From Thermoplasmata archaeon (lineage in GTDB: Archaea > Thermoplasmatota > Thermoplasmata > Thermoplasmatales > Thermoplasmataceae), in contig JAKAQT010000036.1 in the NCBI GenBank assembly GCA_021819605.1, positions 1 through 12,320 on the forward strand: 12,320 bases of DNA. The letters run 5' to 3'. This document shows, piece by piece, positions 1-6,811 of the stretch; within the stretch, counting starts at the first letter, position 1; each line of letters begins with the position of its first letter. The translations under genes and the position numbers were made by a program. The notes beneath the pieces were generated by a model that was not told the DNA's origin, ran no database searches, and saw only the letters and a list, made by a program, of their open reading frames with translations.

Positions 1-340
1 TGAGCATCCTTAGATCAAAAGATGTCCATACAATGCAAAGTGGTGGAGATTTTGTATCTCTCTCACAACGCCATCATCATCCAATTTGAAGATCATACAT
101 TTCCTCCACATTTCAATTCAGTATTGCTTATCAAAAGCGCTTCTGAATATTCTCATATACTTATCATTGTGCCATTTTATATGTTCGCATGGTGCTACCG
201 CATTTAATACAGCTGGCAACCCTAGCAGTGTTCTTGTTCAGATAACTGTTAGAGAAATCTGTAGGGCATATTTATGGGAAGGAGACACTTGAGAAAATAA
301 TTAGTAGGTGTGGTAAAATAGGCTTTACTCTTCTATGATA
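1..340. other. Gene-poor A/T-rich stretch, possible coding remnant
   Basis: No confident gene lies here. Short open frames of about 60 codons on the plus strand have no recognisable domain. One plus-strand frame reads as plausible protein from ATG 189 to the stop at 336-338 but is broken by TAA at 243-245; its second half contains the residues EKSVGHIYGKETLEKIISRC. It could be a decayed gene end, but the stretch is too short to be sure. On the minus strand a 28-codon frame (96 to 10) is preceded by GGAGG at 107-103 with a six-base spacer, yet it has no recognisable content. No tRNA or long repeat was seen. Confidence 0.35.
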
Positions 341-1156
341 TCAAATCACCCTTTTCTTGCTTCTTTTTCTTCTTGAAATTTTTCCGTAAGGGAAAAATGC
401 CAACAGAAGTATGACTGCAATGCTGGTATACAAGTAATAATAAGAGTTCTTTGCAACCTCATTTGAATACGGCCATTGCCCGTAAGCTTTCAGTATATTC
501 AACTTAATAAGACCAAACCACGGTATGTCCCAGAATGCAACTCCAACAATGTTTACTGAACTCACGGGGGCATTTGTAATCCCCACATTCTGGTCAGCAG
601 CTTCGTATGCATTCAGTGTGGAATTATAAATTCCTCTGTAGGCGAGATTAAAATCACCAACAGTGATAAATCCTGATTCATTTACCATACCAGAAAGATA
701 CACTACGAGATTTCTGTGAGAAAAGCCAACGTCATAAATTACCACATAGCTCCTGGTGAGACTGATCCAGCTCTGGTTATGATATCCCTGGATAACTGGG
801 TATGAGTTGTTCCAAGTGAGGTAAAACATTGCTCTATGAATAATTGTTGTTCCAGAAGGATTTTTGTAGAGAATTACGTTTCCAAATTCGCCATACGTTG
901 AATAATTTGTTTCCCGGCCAACAACGTAGGTAACTATGCTTCCCGGAACGCTATCGACTTTCTTGACAAAAACTATGTCACCAACATTCATTGTTCCGTA
1001 TGTCCAGTAATCTGAATGTGTCATGCTTTCCGAGGCGATTGTACTGACAGGCGGGATTTCACCAGAGTAAACTGTAACAGAAACAATAAAAATCAGTATA
1101 GCAGCTACAATAGCTACTTCAACGTACTTCTTTACGCCCATTTGCTCAACATCCAT
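341..1156 (-). CDS. Signal peptidase I, archaeal Ser/His type, divergent
   Basis: This is a membrane-bound serine protease of family S26 that would cut signal peptides from exported proteins on the outer face of the cytoplasmic membrane. An N-terminal membrane helix spans residues 11-31. The nucleophile box follows at about 40-48 (SESM, Ser44). The box around residues 103-108 (TTIIHR) carries His107 where bacterial enzymes have the general-base Lys, as in archaeal and ER enzymes. A GDFN box at 167-170 supplies the probable Asp168. The region near 198-218 (VNIVGVAFWDIPWFG) matches the usual C-terminal box. A second helix at 241-257 ends in a basic tail (SRRKRSKK). At 271 residues it is longer than many archaeal SPases, with extra sequence between the His and Asp boxes. 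It is the last of three minus-strand genes, 57 bases after the preceding stop, so it may be co-transcribed or have its own promoter. An alternative start is Met6. It may be an accessory rather than the main signal peptidase; that is inference from its context. Confidence 0.82.
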   Translation of the reverse strand: MDVEQMGVKKYVEVAIVAAILIFIVSVTVYSGEIPPVSTIASESMTHSDYWTYGTMNVGDIVFVKKVDSVPGSIVTYVVGRETNYSTYGEFGNVILYKNPSGTTIIHRAMFYLTWNNSYPVIQGYHNQSWISLTRSYVVIYDVGFSHRNLVVYLSGMVNESGFITVGDFNLAYRGIYNSTLNAYEAADQNVGITNAPVSSVNIVGVAFWDIPWFGLIKLNILKAYGQWPYSNEVAKNSYYYLYTSIAVILLLAFFPYGKISRRKRSKKRVI

Positions 1157-1213
1157 AAAATTACATAATAACCTTTCATTGGCTTAAGATACACTTCTTC
1201 CAGCAAGAGCCCC

Positions 1214-1816
1214 TCACAATCGTCGATAATATAAATCCCCCCACGCCCTTGCTATGGTAATTCTGTCAGCATGTCTGATAAAATCGGCTACGAGGAAGGC
1301 AATAAGTACACTGAAAAGACCCGAGGAGCCCAGAATTATTCCATAGGATACGGCCAAAAATTTAGTATCAAGGAAACCAAGCTCCAGTGTGTAAATTATG
1401 AAAGTAGCCAATGACAGGACAGTACCATAGATGATTATTACTCTAGGAAAAAAGGATGATATATAGCCTAATTTTGAATACTCAACTCTGGGTTCAAGAG
1501 ATGACTGCATAGCTTTGTAGAGCTTCTCAACATCATTCTTTGCAACGAAAGTCATTTCTGAGACACCGGAATCGATTGTTCCTGTTTCATTAGCTTCTGC
1601 AATCAAACCCATTGCTGCATGGCTTGCATCGCTGTCTGCAAAGAATCTCAGAAGCTCCCTTGCGAAAACAGCCTCATTTAAGGCACTCACGCTTTCAAGT
1701 TCTGATTTAAGGCCGTCAAGTACATTCTTCACACTACGCTTGATAATGTATGCCGATATTACGGAAACAACAATTATAACTAATGGGATAGCAAACAAAA
1801 TTACAAGATCAGACAT
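1214..1816 (-). CDS. Three-helix membrane protein of unknown function
   Basis: I do not recognise this 200-residue protein. It has an N-terminal hydrophobic helix at residues 4-25, a helical soluble segment at about 28-115, and two further hydrophobic helices at about 122-145 and 152-180, followed by a short basic tail. The soluble segment is rich in Glu, Ser and Ala with heptad-like stretches and may form a coiled coil. No catalytic motif is visible. The ATG start is supported by GGTG at 1825-1822 on the minus strand, a short distance upstream. It sits 33 bases downstream of the winged-helix gene and 57 bases upstream of the signal peptidase gene, all on the same strand, so a shared transcript is likely. 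Base composition is A/T-richer than in the genes to the right. Confidence 0.7.
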   Translation of the reverse strand: MSDLVILFAIPLVIIVVSVISAYIIKRSVKNVLDGLKSELESVSALNEAVFARELLRFFADSDASHAAMGLIAEANETGTIDSGVSEMTFVAKNDVEKLYKAMQSSLEPRVEYSKLGYISSFFPRVIIIYGTVLSLATFIIYTLELGFLDTKFLAVSYGIILGSSGLFSVLIAFLVADFIRHADRITIARAWGDLYYRRL

Positions 1817-1849
1817 ACGACCACCATTTTAGAATGTTATAACCCGATC

Positions 1850-2485
1850 TCAATACTCCGTTGACTGCATTCTCTTTAAGTACTCACGACCATCCTTTGT
1901 AGCCCTGAATTTCCTGTGGCCATCTTCATACAATATTGCGATGTAGTTCTTCTTTATCAGCTCATCAAGTATCTCCATGGCCTTAGCATAATTTAGGTTG
2001 CAATTGTAAACGAGCTCTGTCACTCTGCATTCGTGATCCTGTGTCATCAGAATTATTTCCTTTATAAGTTTAGTTCTATCCCTCCTGGCCATCTTTGTGT
2101 TCCTTGATTTCTGTCCCAGCCACGTGATGCTTCCATATTTATCCTGAATCCCGATCTTTCTGAAATGAGGCAGCGATAGGTCCGACAGCATCTTTCTCTC
2201 CCTGGTATTTAATCTGCCGGACAGTGTTACAATATGGTCAATCCCCACTAGCGATCTCGACATAAGGCCAATGGCGGATATCTGGTTCTGCTTACTGCTG
2301 GTGCTTCCGCGGACTTCAAGTACTGCTATCTTTGTCCCGTTAATTCTGTGCTTTAGAAGGTTGTCAAACCTAATCGGGAATCCTGTCACATCAACATGTA
2401 CATACTTGCTATTTACATCCCAACAGTCACTCAGAAAAAGTATGGTTTCTGAGATCTTCCGGCTATCGGGGAAATCTATTTCCAT
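1850..2485 (-). CDS. Winged-helix protein with possible nuclease-like N-terminal domain
   Basis: This is a 211-residue protein of two parts. Residues about 135-206 look like a winged helix-turn-helix: a helix with LIKEIILM, then VTELVYNC, a recognition-like helix (AKAMEILDELIKKN) and a wing (YEDGHRKFRATKDG). The N-terminal part has an order reminiscent of the PD-(D/E)xK fold of Mrr-like endonucleases: FD at 40-41, a strand AVLEVRG at 54-60, then a helix and a strand IDHIVTLSG followed by a helix. The usual ExK would here be Glu57-Val-Arg59, so catalysis is doubtful. That fold is my inference; only the winged helix is reasonably clear. The start is supported by GGTGAT at 2495-2490 with a four-base spacer to ATG. 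It is the first gene of the three-gene minus-strand cluster and may regulate it. It might equally be a plain transcription factor. Confidence 0.7.
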   Translation of the reverse strand: MEIDFPDSRKISETILFLSDCWDVNSKYVHVDVTGFPIRFDNLLKHRINGTKIAVLEVRGSTSSKQNQISAIGLMSRSLVGIDHIVTLSGRLNTRERKMLSDLSLPHFRKIGIQDKYGSITWLGQKSRNTKMARRDRTKLIKEIILMTQDHECRVTELVYNCNLNYAKAMEILDELIKKNYIAILYEDGHRKFRATKDGREYLKRMQSTEY

Positions 2486-2545
2486 TTATATCACCGCATC
2501 AGGCTTATACAATATGCGGCAGAAAATATTTTAATCATTTGTTAT

Positions 2546-2558
2546 ATGTTGTAAACAT
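2546..2558. repeat. Short inverted repeat ATGTT/AACAT
   Basis: ATGTT (2546-2550) and AACAT (2554-2558) form a perfect five-base inverted repeat around GTA. It abuts the larger palindrome at 2558-2577. It is possibly half of a composite operator, but a repeat this short also occurs by chance in A/T-rich DNA. Confidence 0.3.
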
Positions 2559-2577
2559 TATCAACACTCGTTGATAA
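2558..2577. promoter_or_regulatory. Perfect 8-base palindrome, possible operator
   Basis: TTATCAAC (2558-2565) and GTTGATAA (2570-2577) are perfect reverse complements separated by ACTC. The site lies about 75 bases upstream of the winged-helix gene start and just upstream of its TATA-like box. That geometry fits a dimeric DNA-binding protein better than a transcription terminator, since no T-run follows. Autoregulation by the neighbouring winged-helix protein is a guess. Confidence 0.4.
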
Positions 2578-2630
2578 ATTCGCATAATGCTGCTTCCGTC
2601 GAAAGTTTAGAAACATGATAAATATAGATT

Positions 2631-2656
2631 TAAACATGACTGTACACATATGTTTA
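2631..2656. promoter_or_regulatory. Inverted repeat TAAACAT-N12-ATGTTTA
   Basis: TAAACAT (2631-2637) and ATGTTTA (2650-2656) are perfect seven-base reverse complements with a 12-base spacer, giving a centre-to-centre distance of 19 bases, close to two helical turns. A direct copy of the word AAACATGA occurs at 2611-2618, 21 bases before 2632-2639, again about two turns. This phasing suggests a protein-binding array. Its regulator is unknown. Confidence 0.4.
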
Positions 2657-2793
2657 CCTATATTATTAGTCAGGTAAAATTACCAAGAGATATGGACAGG
2701 AAAGAAGAGAAGCAATTTCAAACTAAAACGTGTTCGCTCTATTTTTCAAGAAAGCAATCAGATTAATTACGAATGTTGGAATATTGAGTGTGA

Positions 2794-2798
2794 GTGAT
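2794..2798 (+). promoter_or_regulatory. Shine-Dalgarno GTGAT deciding the CTG start of map
   Basis: GTGAT matches the anti-Shine-Dalgarno complement GGAGGTGATC and stands four bases (ATAG) before CTG 2803. The winged-helix gene on the other strand has the same arrangement, GGTGAT-ATAA-ATG. TATA-like GATTAATTAC (2761-2770) would place the RNA start near 2791-2793, just before this site. Confidence 0.5.
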
Positions 2799-2802
2799 AT
2801 AG

Positions 2803-3675
2803 CTGAATCCTGAAGTTAAGAAAAAATATCTTGAAGCAGGTGTCATAGGCAGGGATGCGCTGGAGCTTGGAAAGAGCCTGGCAACACCCGGTGCTCTGCT
2901 TCTGGATGTTGCAGAAAAAATTGAAGGCTTCATCAGGGAACAGGGAACGGTTCCGTCATTTCCAGTGAACCTCTCCATAAACAACGAGGCCGCACATTAT
3001 TCCCCATATGTGGGCGACAAAAGGAAATTTGCCACCGGCGATGTTGTGAAGATAGATGTGGGGGCATCGGTCGACGGTTACCTCTCAGATAATGCCGCCA
3101 CTGTGGAAGTGGGTGAATCCGGCCAGCACAGCGATCTCATTGACGCAACCCGTGAGGCACTCAATGCAGCAATAAAGAAGGTCAGACCGGGAGCCCAGAT
3201 CAGGTCCATAGGACAGGAAATCGGAAAGGTAATCACGTCACACGGTTTCAAACCCATAAGGAATCTAGGCGGGCACGGCCTCAACAGATACGATCTCCAC
3301 TCGGAGATATTCATCCCAAATTATGATGACGGAAATGGCGAGACATTCCATGCGGATATGGCAATTGCAATTGAGCCATTTGCCAGCACAGGCATAGGCA
3401 TGATACACAACGGCCCGGGCGGGCACATATACATACTCAGCGGAACGAAGGTCAGGAAGGATGAACCACTGTACCAGAATTTCAACACAGTACCATTCGC
3501 TGAAAGATGGGTGGCGAAGATAATGCCGGACTACTCAGACTATCTTCACAAGATGATGAAAGCAAAGGAAGTGAGTGAGTTTGCGGTTCTCAGGGAGCAC
3601 AAGGGGTCTTTCATTTCCCAGGCTGAGCACACCCTGCTTATCCTTTCAGATGAGGTCATTGTGACTACGGCCTGA
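2803..3675 (+). CDS. map: Methionine aminopeptidase, type II, with CTG start
   Basis: This cytosolic metalloprotease removes the initiator Met from new proteins. From CTG 2803 the protein has 290 residues, close to the usual 290-300 of archaeal type II enzymes. The five metal ligands of the pita-bread fold are visible: Asp85 (KIDVGA), Asp96 (LSDNAATVEV), His158 (GGHGLN), Glu191 (IAIEPF) and Glu275 (QAEHTLL). His65 (AAHYSP) is the conserved substrate-side His. An in-frame GTG at 2965 would remove 54 residues, including a well-formed N-terminal helix (KKKYLEAG, GRDALELGKSL) that the family normally has. The frame is closed by TAG at 2800-2802, so the start must lie between. CTG 2803, behind GTGAT, is the only near-cognate start there at the expected N-terminus. 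A sequencing error is the alternative. The gene converges with tmk and overlaps its end by 11 bases. Confidence 0.9.
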   Translation: MNPEVKKKYLEAGVIGRDALELGKSLATPGALLLDVAEKIEGFIREQGTVPSFPVNLSINNEAAHYSPYVGDKRKFATGDVVKIDVGASVDGYLSDNAATVEVGESGQHSDLIDATREALNAAIKKVRPGAQIRSIGQEIGKVITSHGFKPIRNLGGHGLNRYDLHSEIFIPNYDDGNGETFHADMAIAIEPFASTGIGMIHNGPGGHIYILSGTKVRKDEPLYQNFNTVPFAERWVAKIMPDYSDYLHKMMKAKEVSEFAVLREHKGSFISQAEHTLLILSDEVIVTTA

Positions 3676-4255
3676 TGATGCTGTATATTTCGTTAACTAC
3701 CCTGTCCAGCTGGTCTTCGCCGTTAATGGTCATGAGGTTATTCCTCAGCACGCCGGTATAATAAGACCTGACCCTGTCAAGATACTGGAGATCTTCGAAG
3801 CCTGTTATGCTGCGCCGGTTCCATATCCTCTTTATTGCTGTATCTGCACTAATGTCAAGATAAATATTGAGGTCTGGCCGTACCTTTATGATTTCTGAAA
3901 CACCTGACATCCATGCCACAACCCTTTCCGGAGCGCCGAAAATTCCTTCAAGAAGGGGTCCCTGATAGGCAAAGGATGAGTAGAGATACCTGTCGCACAG
4001 CACAAGGTACCCCTGATCAAGTTTCTCAGATATCTCGGCCTGGTGCCTGTACCTGTCCTCAGTGAACATGAAGAATAGCTTCAGGGCGCTTTCTGCATCT
4101 CTCTGAGACACAAGCTTCCCGGAAATACTGTCAACGCTGAAGGTGGGTTCATGGGTGAGGAAAACCCTTATGCCATCACTTTCCAGCTTATCCCTGAGCC
4201 TTGACGATACTGTTGTCTTGCCTGAGCCGTCAATGCCTTCAAGAGCTACAAACAT
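3665..4255 (-). CDS. tmk: Thymidylate kinase (dTMP kinase)
   Basis: It transfers phosphate from ATP to dTMP, giving dTDP for dTTP synthesis in the cytosol. The protein has 196 residues, a normal length. The P-loop GIDGSGKT spans residues 7-14, and a THEP motif at 34-37 lies in the nucleotide-binding region. The diagnostic DRY motif follows at 88-90 (CDRYLYSSFAYQG), and RPDLNIYLD at 126-134 forms the next core strand. The likely lid is near RIWNRRS (143-149). TATA-like sequence about 25 bases upstream of ATG 4255 suggests a leaderless mRNA. The gene is divergent from the MFS gene, and its last 11 bases overlap the end of map on the opposite strand. Confidence 0.95.
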   Translation of the reverse strand: MFVALEGIDGSGKTTVSSRLRDKLESDGIRVFLTHEPTFSVDSISGKLVSQRDAESALKLFFMFTEDRYRHQAEISEKLDQGYLVLCDRYLYSSFAYQGPLLEGIFGAPERVVAWMSGVSEIIKVRPDLNIYLDISADTAIKRIWNRRSITGFEDLQYLDRVRSYYTGVLRNNLMTINGEDQLDRVVNEIYSIIRP

Positions 4256-4275
4256 TCACAGAGTGAACTGTTTGA

Positions 4276-4283
4276 TCTATATT
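4276..4283 (-). promoter_or_regulatory. TATA-like box of tmk
   Basis: On the minus strand this reads AATATAGA, centred about 25 bases upstream of ATG 4255. That is the archaeal TBP distance for a transcript starting at the ATG. No Shine-Dalgarno match with proper spacing is seen, which agrees with a leaderless mRNA. Confidence 0.45.
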
Positions 4284-4310
4284 GAAGTAATGATTGTACG
4301 CTGCAACAAA

Positions 4311-4319
4311 ACATATATG
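4311..4319 (+). promoter_or_regulatory. TATA-like box of the MFS gene
   Basis: ACATATATG centred near 4315 would place the RNA start near 4340-4342. That lies downstream of the possible starts TTG 4294 and ATG 4330 and upstream of ATG 4357, and so favours the latter. Confidence 0.4.
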
Positions 4320-4356
4320 CACGCTGAATATGGCAGCAGAGTCCGGAAATAATCGT

Positions 4357-5583
4357 ATGCGCTTAAAGATTCCAGGCGGGGCGCTGTTGAGCAACAGGCA
4401 TGTCTCTGCAATATCCATGGCCCAGCTCATCAGGATTCTTGGGCGATCCCAGTCCTGGATCTTCATTCCAGTATACTTGTCAGTTATACGTCACGTTCCA
4501 TACATCCAGATCGGCTTGCTTTTTTTCGGTACAGCACTTCTCAGCCTTCCTTTCTCAATCTACGGTGGGAATCTCATAGACCGGCTGGGAAGAAGAATGG
4601 CAGCAGTGTGGCTTCCCCCCATAATTATGGCACTTCTTCTTTTCATGGCATTCTCCATTTACTTCCATTCATCGCTGTATTTCATATATTCAGCATTCCT
4701 CCTTGTTGAACCGTTCACAAGCATTCAGGGGATACTGGATAATGTTGTCATAACCGATACCACCGACGAGAAGCAAAGGACGGATGCCTTCAGCATGGTC
4801 AGGATTGCGGGAAACCTCGGGTTCTCGGTCGGTCCTGCCCTGGGTGGTTTCCTGTCACAGATCAGCTATTTCTATGTTTTCCTTTTCCCAGCTGTGCTCA
4901 CTGCCGGGGAGTGGCTTCTCTACATCCGTTATGTGTCGGAGACCAAGACAGATTTCTCGGTCAGGACAGGGAACTTCGAATTTCCATGGAGGGACACCAA
5001 GTTTGTGATTCTGAGCCTCCTGGTGGCGTCCATGTGGTTCGTGGCCGGACAGTGGGGCACAACCCTGACTCTATTCTGGACCAACATAGACAGGGTGCCA
5101 AACTACATGATCGGCATACTCTATTCGGTGAACGGCCTGGCAGTGGTGTTCCTTCAGATGCCTGTGAACTGGGTGCTGGCAAGGATGAGGGATTTCAACA
5201 GGATCGCCCTGGGTGGTGCCATATATTCAGTGGGCTTCTTTGTCCTGGCATTCTTTTCAGGTTTCCCATTCCTTATAGCTGACGTTGTTTTTCTCACCAT
5301 TGGTGAAAACGTGATGTCCCCTGTCACATACAGCCTGATTGGAAAGATATCGCCTGCGGAGAAAAGGGGCCAGTATTTCGGTGCATTCCAGCTGCTTCTG
5401 GGCCTTATTGCCCCAATGGCACCTGTCCTGGGCACCGGCCTGCTCTCCAGGTTCTCATCTGATCCCCTGCTTGTGTGGCTGCCAATCCTTGTCATAGGCA
5501 TTTCAATGTCATTTCTGGTATCCAGGGTTGGCATGATCATGAGGTCCGAAAGGAAACCGGCAAGCTATGAGACAAAGCTGTGA
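4357..5583 (+). CDS. MFS transporter, 12-helix type, substrate unknown
   Basis: This is a secondary transporter of the major facilitator superfamily, 408 residues from the chosen start, the family's usual size. About 12 hydrophobic segments are visible. The loop between helices 2 and 3 carries the MFS signature motif A as GGNLIDRLGRR (residues 70-80). A charged central loop (near ETKTDFSVRTGNFEF) separates the two six-helix halves. ATG 4357 is chosen because the TATA-like box at 4311-4319 would start RNA after ATG 4330 and TTG 4294; these remain alternatives and would add 9 or 21 residues. The next gene, a trans-sulfuration PLP enzyme, starts 24 bases downstream, so the two are probably co-transcribed and the substrate might be an amino acid or sulfur compound. 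That link is inference; drug-efflux-like members look the same. Confidence 0.85.
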   Translation: MRLKIPGGALLSNRHVSAISMAQLIRILGRSQSWIFIPVYLSVIRHVPYIQIGLLFFGTALLSLPFSIYGGNLIDRLGRRMAAVWLPPIIMALLLFMAFSIYFHSSLYFIYSAFLLVEPFTSIQGILDNVVITDTTDEKQRTDAFSMVRIAGNLGFSVGPALGGFLSQISYFYVFLFPAVLTAGEWLLYIRYVSETKTDFSVRTGNFEFPWRDTKFVILSLLVASMWFVAGQWGTTLTLFWTNIDRVPNYMIGILYSVNGLAVVFLQMPVNWVLARMRDFNRIALGGAIYSVGFFVLAFFSGFPFLIADVVFLTIGENVMSPVTYSLIGKISPAEKRGQYFGAFQLLLGLIAPMAPVLGTGLLSRFSSDPLLVWLPILVIGISMSFLVSRVGMIMRSERKPASYETKL

Positions 5584-5607
5584 CGGCTTTAACAGCATGC
5601 CTTAAGA

Positions 5608-6807
5608 ATGGGCAGGCATAACCAAACCATGGATCACGGGGATGGTTTCAACACAAGGGCAGTGCATGCCGGGGAGATTATGGACGAGCGTTTTGGAAAT
5701 GTTGTCACTCCAGTATTCGAGACAGCAACATTCATGTCGCCGAACAGGAGCGCAGACCCGTATGTGGACACCAGCAGGGGGGAACCGTTCCTGTACACAA
5801 GATGGGGCAATCCCACAACACAGTCGCTGGAATCAAAGTATGCATCACTGGACAGCGTGAAATATGGCATCGCCTTCTCATCGGGAATGGCAGCCATCAG
5901 CTCTGCAGTATTCGGCCTGTGCAGCAGAGGTGACAGGATACTTTCCATAAATGAACTGTACGGCCAGACGCATTCTTTCTTCTCATCATATCTTCAGAGG
6001 TTTGGAATAGGATGTGATTTCATAAGTCTGGATCAGGCCAACTCTCTTTCATTCAATCCCAGAGGTTACGCATTGCTGTACCTGGAATCCATAATAAACC
6101 CCACACTGAAGGTTGCTGATCTGGAGAGAACAGGCAGCTTCTGCAGGGAGAACGGCATTCCGCTCCTTGTGGATGCAACATTTGCCTCTCCGTACAACCA
6201 GAACCCATCTGCATTTGGGGCATCGGTGGTTCTGCACAGCGGAACCAAGTACATCTCTGGGCACAGCGATGTTACTCTGGGGCTGGCCGGTATGAATAAC
6301 AGGGATATATTTGACAGGATACAGGCAGTGAGGAGAACTACCGGCCCCGTGCCTGACCCCCTTCAGTCTTACCTCGCAGCCAGAGGGATGAAGACCATAG
6401 GACTCAGGGTTGAAAAGCAGAATCGGGTGGCAATGGATCTTGCACGGTTCCTGAGCCAGCACAGAAAGGTCGTCCGCGTGCATTATCCAGGGCTTAAGGA
6501 ATCACCCTACCATGAAATAGCCAGGAAAGTGCTCAGGGGATATGGCGGAATGGTATCATTCGAGGTAGCAGGAGGCTTGAGCGGTGCAAGGAAATTCATG
6601 GCTTCACTGAAGGTACCGGCAGTGGCAGCAAGCCTTGGAGGCGTCGAGAGCCTTGTAACGCTTCCGGTGGAGACAAGCCATTCCTCAATCCCGCCTGATG
6701 AAAGGAAAGCCATGGGAATTGAAGACGGGCTGGTGAGGTTTTCATGCGGCATAGAGGATTCACAGGACCTGATTGATGATATTGACAGTGCACTTTCCTT
6801 GCTGTGA
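5608..6807 (+). CDS. Cystathionine gamma-synthase/lyase-family PLP enzyme
   Basis: This is a PLP-dependent enzyme of the Cys/Met metabolism family, acting in sulfur amino-acid metabolism in the cytosol. It has 399 residues. The PLP lysine is Lys214 in LHSGTKYISGHSD. Asp189 (LLVDATFASP) would bind the pyridine nitrogen. YTRWGNPT (63-70) gives the Tyr and Arg that reach the phosphate of the neighbouring subunit, and SSGMAAI (91-97) forms the phosphate-binding turn. The active-site Tyr lies in ELYGQTHSFF (116-125). Methionine gamma-lyases have a Cys two residues after this Tyr; here it is Gln120, so gamma-lyase activity on methionine is less likely. Synthase, cystathionine lyase and O-acylhomoserine sulfhydrylase cannot be separated by eye. 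It probably shares a transcript with the MFS gene. Met8 (5629) is an alternative start. Its end lies four bases from the converging pth2 gene. Confidence 0.9.
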   Translation: MGRHNQTMDHGDGFNTRAVHAGEIMDERFGNVVTPVFETATFMSPNRSADPYVDTSRGEPFLYTRWGNPTTQSLESKYASLDSVKYGIAFSSGMAAISSAVFGLCSRGDRILSINELYGQTHSFFSSYLQRFGIGCDFISLDQANSLSFNPRGYALLYLESIINPTLKVADLERTGSFCRENGIPLLVDATFASPYNQNPSAFGASVVLHSGTKYISGHSDVTLGLAGMNNRDIFDRIQAVRRTTGPVPDPLQSYLAARGMKTIGLRVEKQNRVAMDLARFLSQHRKVVRVHYPGLKESPYHEIARKVLRGYGGMVSFEVAGGLSGARKFMASLKVPAVAASLGGVESLVTLPVETSHSSIPPDERKAMGIEDGLVRFSCGIEDSQDLIDDIDSALSLL

Positions 6808-6811
6808 AATG

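Larger units (their letters stand above)
2486..2802. other. A/T-rich divergent intergenic region
   Basis: This 317-base gap separates the minus-strand winged-helix gene from the plus-strand map gene. One line (2521-2580) counts only 12 G+C in 60 bases. It holds several inverted repeats and copies of the word AAACAT (2553-2558, 2611-2616, 2632-2637 and, inverted, 2650-2655). It also carries the presumed promoters of both flanking genes: TATA-like AAATATTTTA at 2524-2533, usable on the minus strand, and GATTAATTAC at 2761-2770 on the plus strand. No coding sequence or structured RNA was recognised. Confidence 0.6.

Noticed and set aside
10..96. Minus-strand 28-codon frame with GGAGG six bases upstream
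   Set aside because: The ribosome-site match is good, but the peptide is very short with no recognisable content and no neighbour that explains it; kept only as a note.
4911..5282. Plus-strand open frame of 123 codons inside the MFS gene
   Set aside because: It overlaps a clear transporter gene in another frame and encodes no hydrophobic helices or known motif.
6049..6483. Minus-strand open frame of 144 codons
   Set aside because: It is antisense to the PLP enzyme gene, with Cys- and His-rich sequence typical of a shadow frame.
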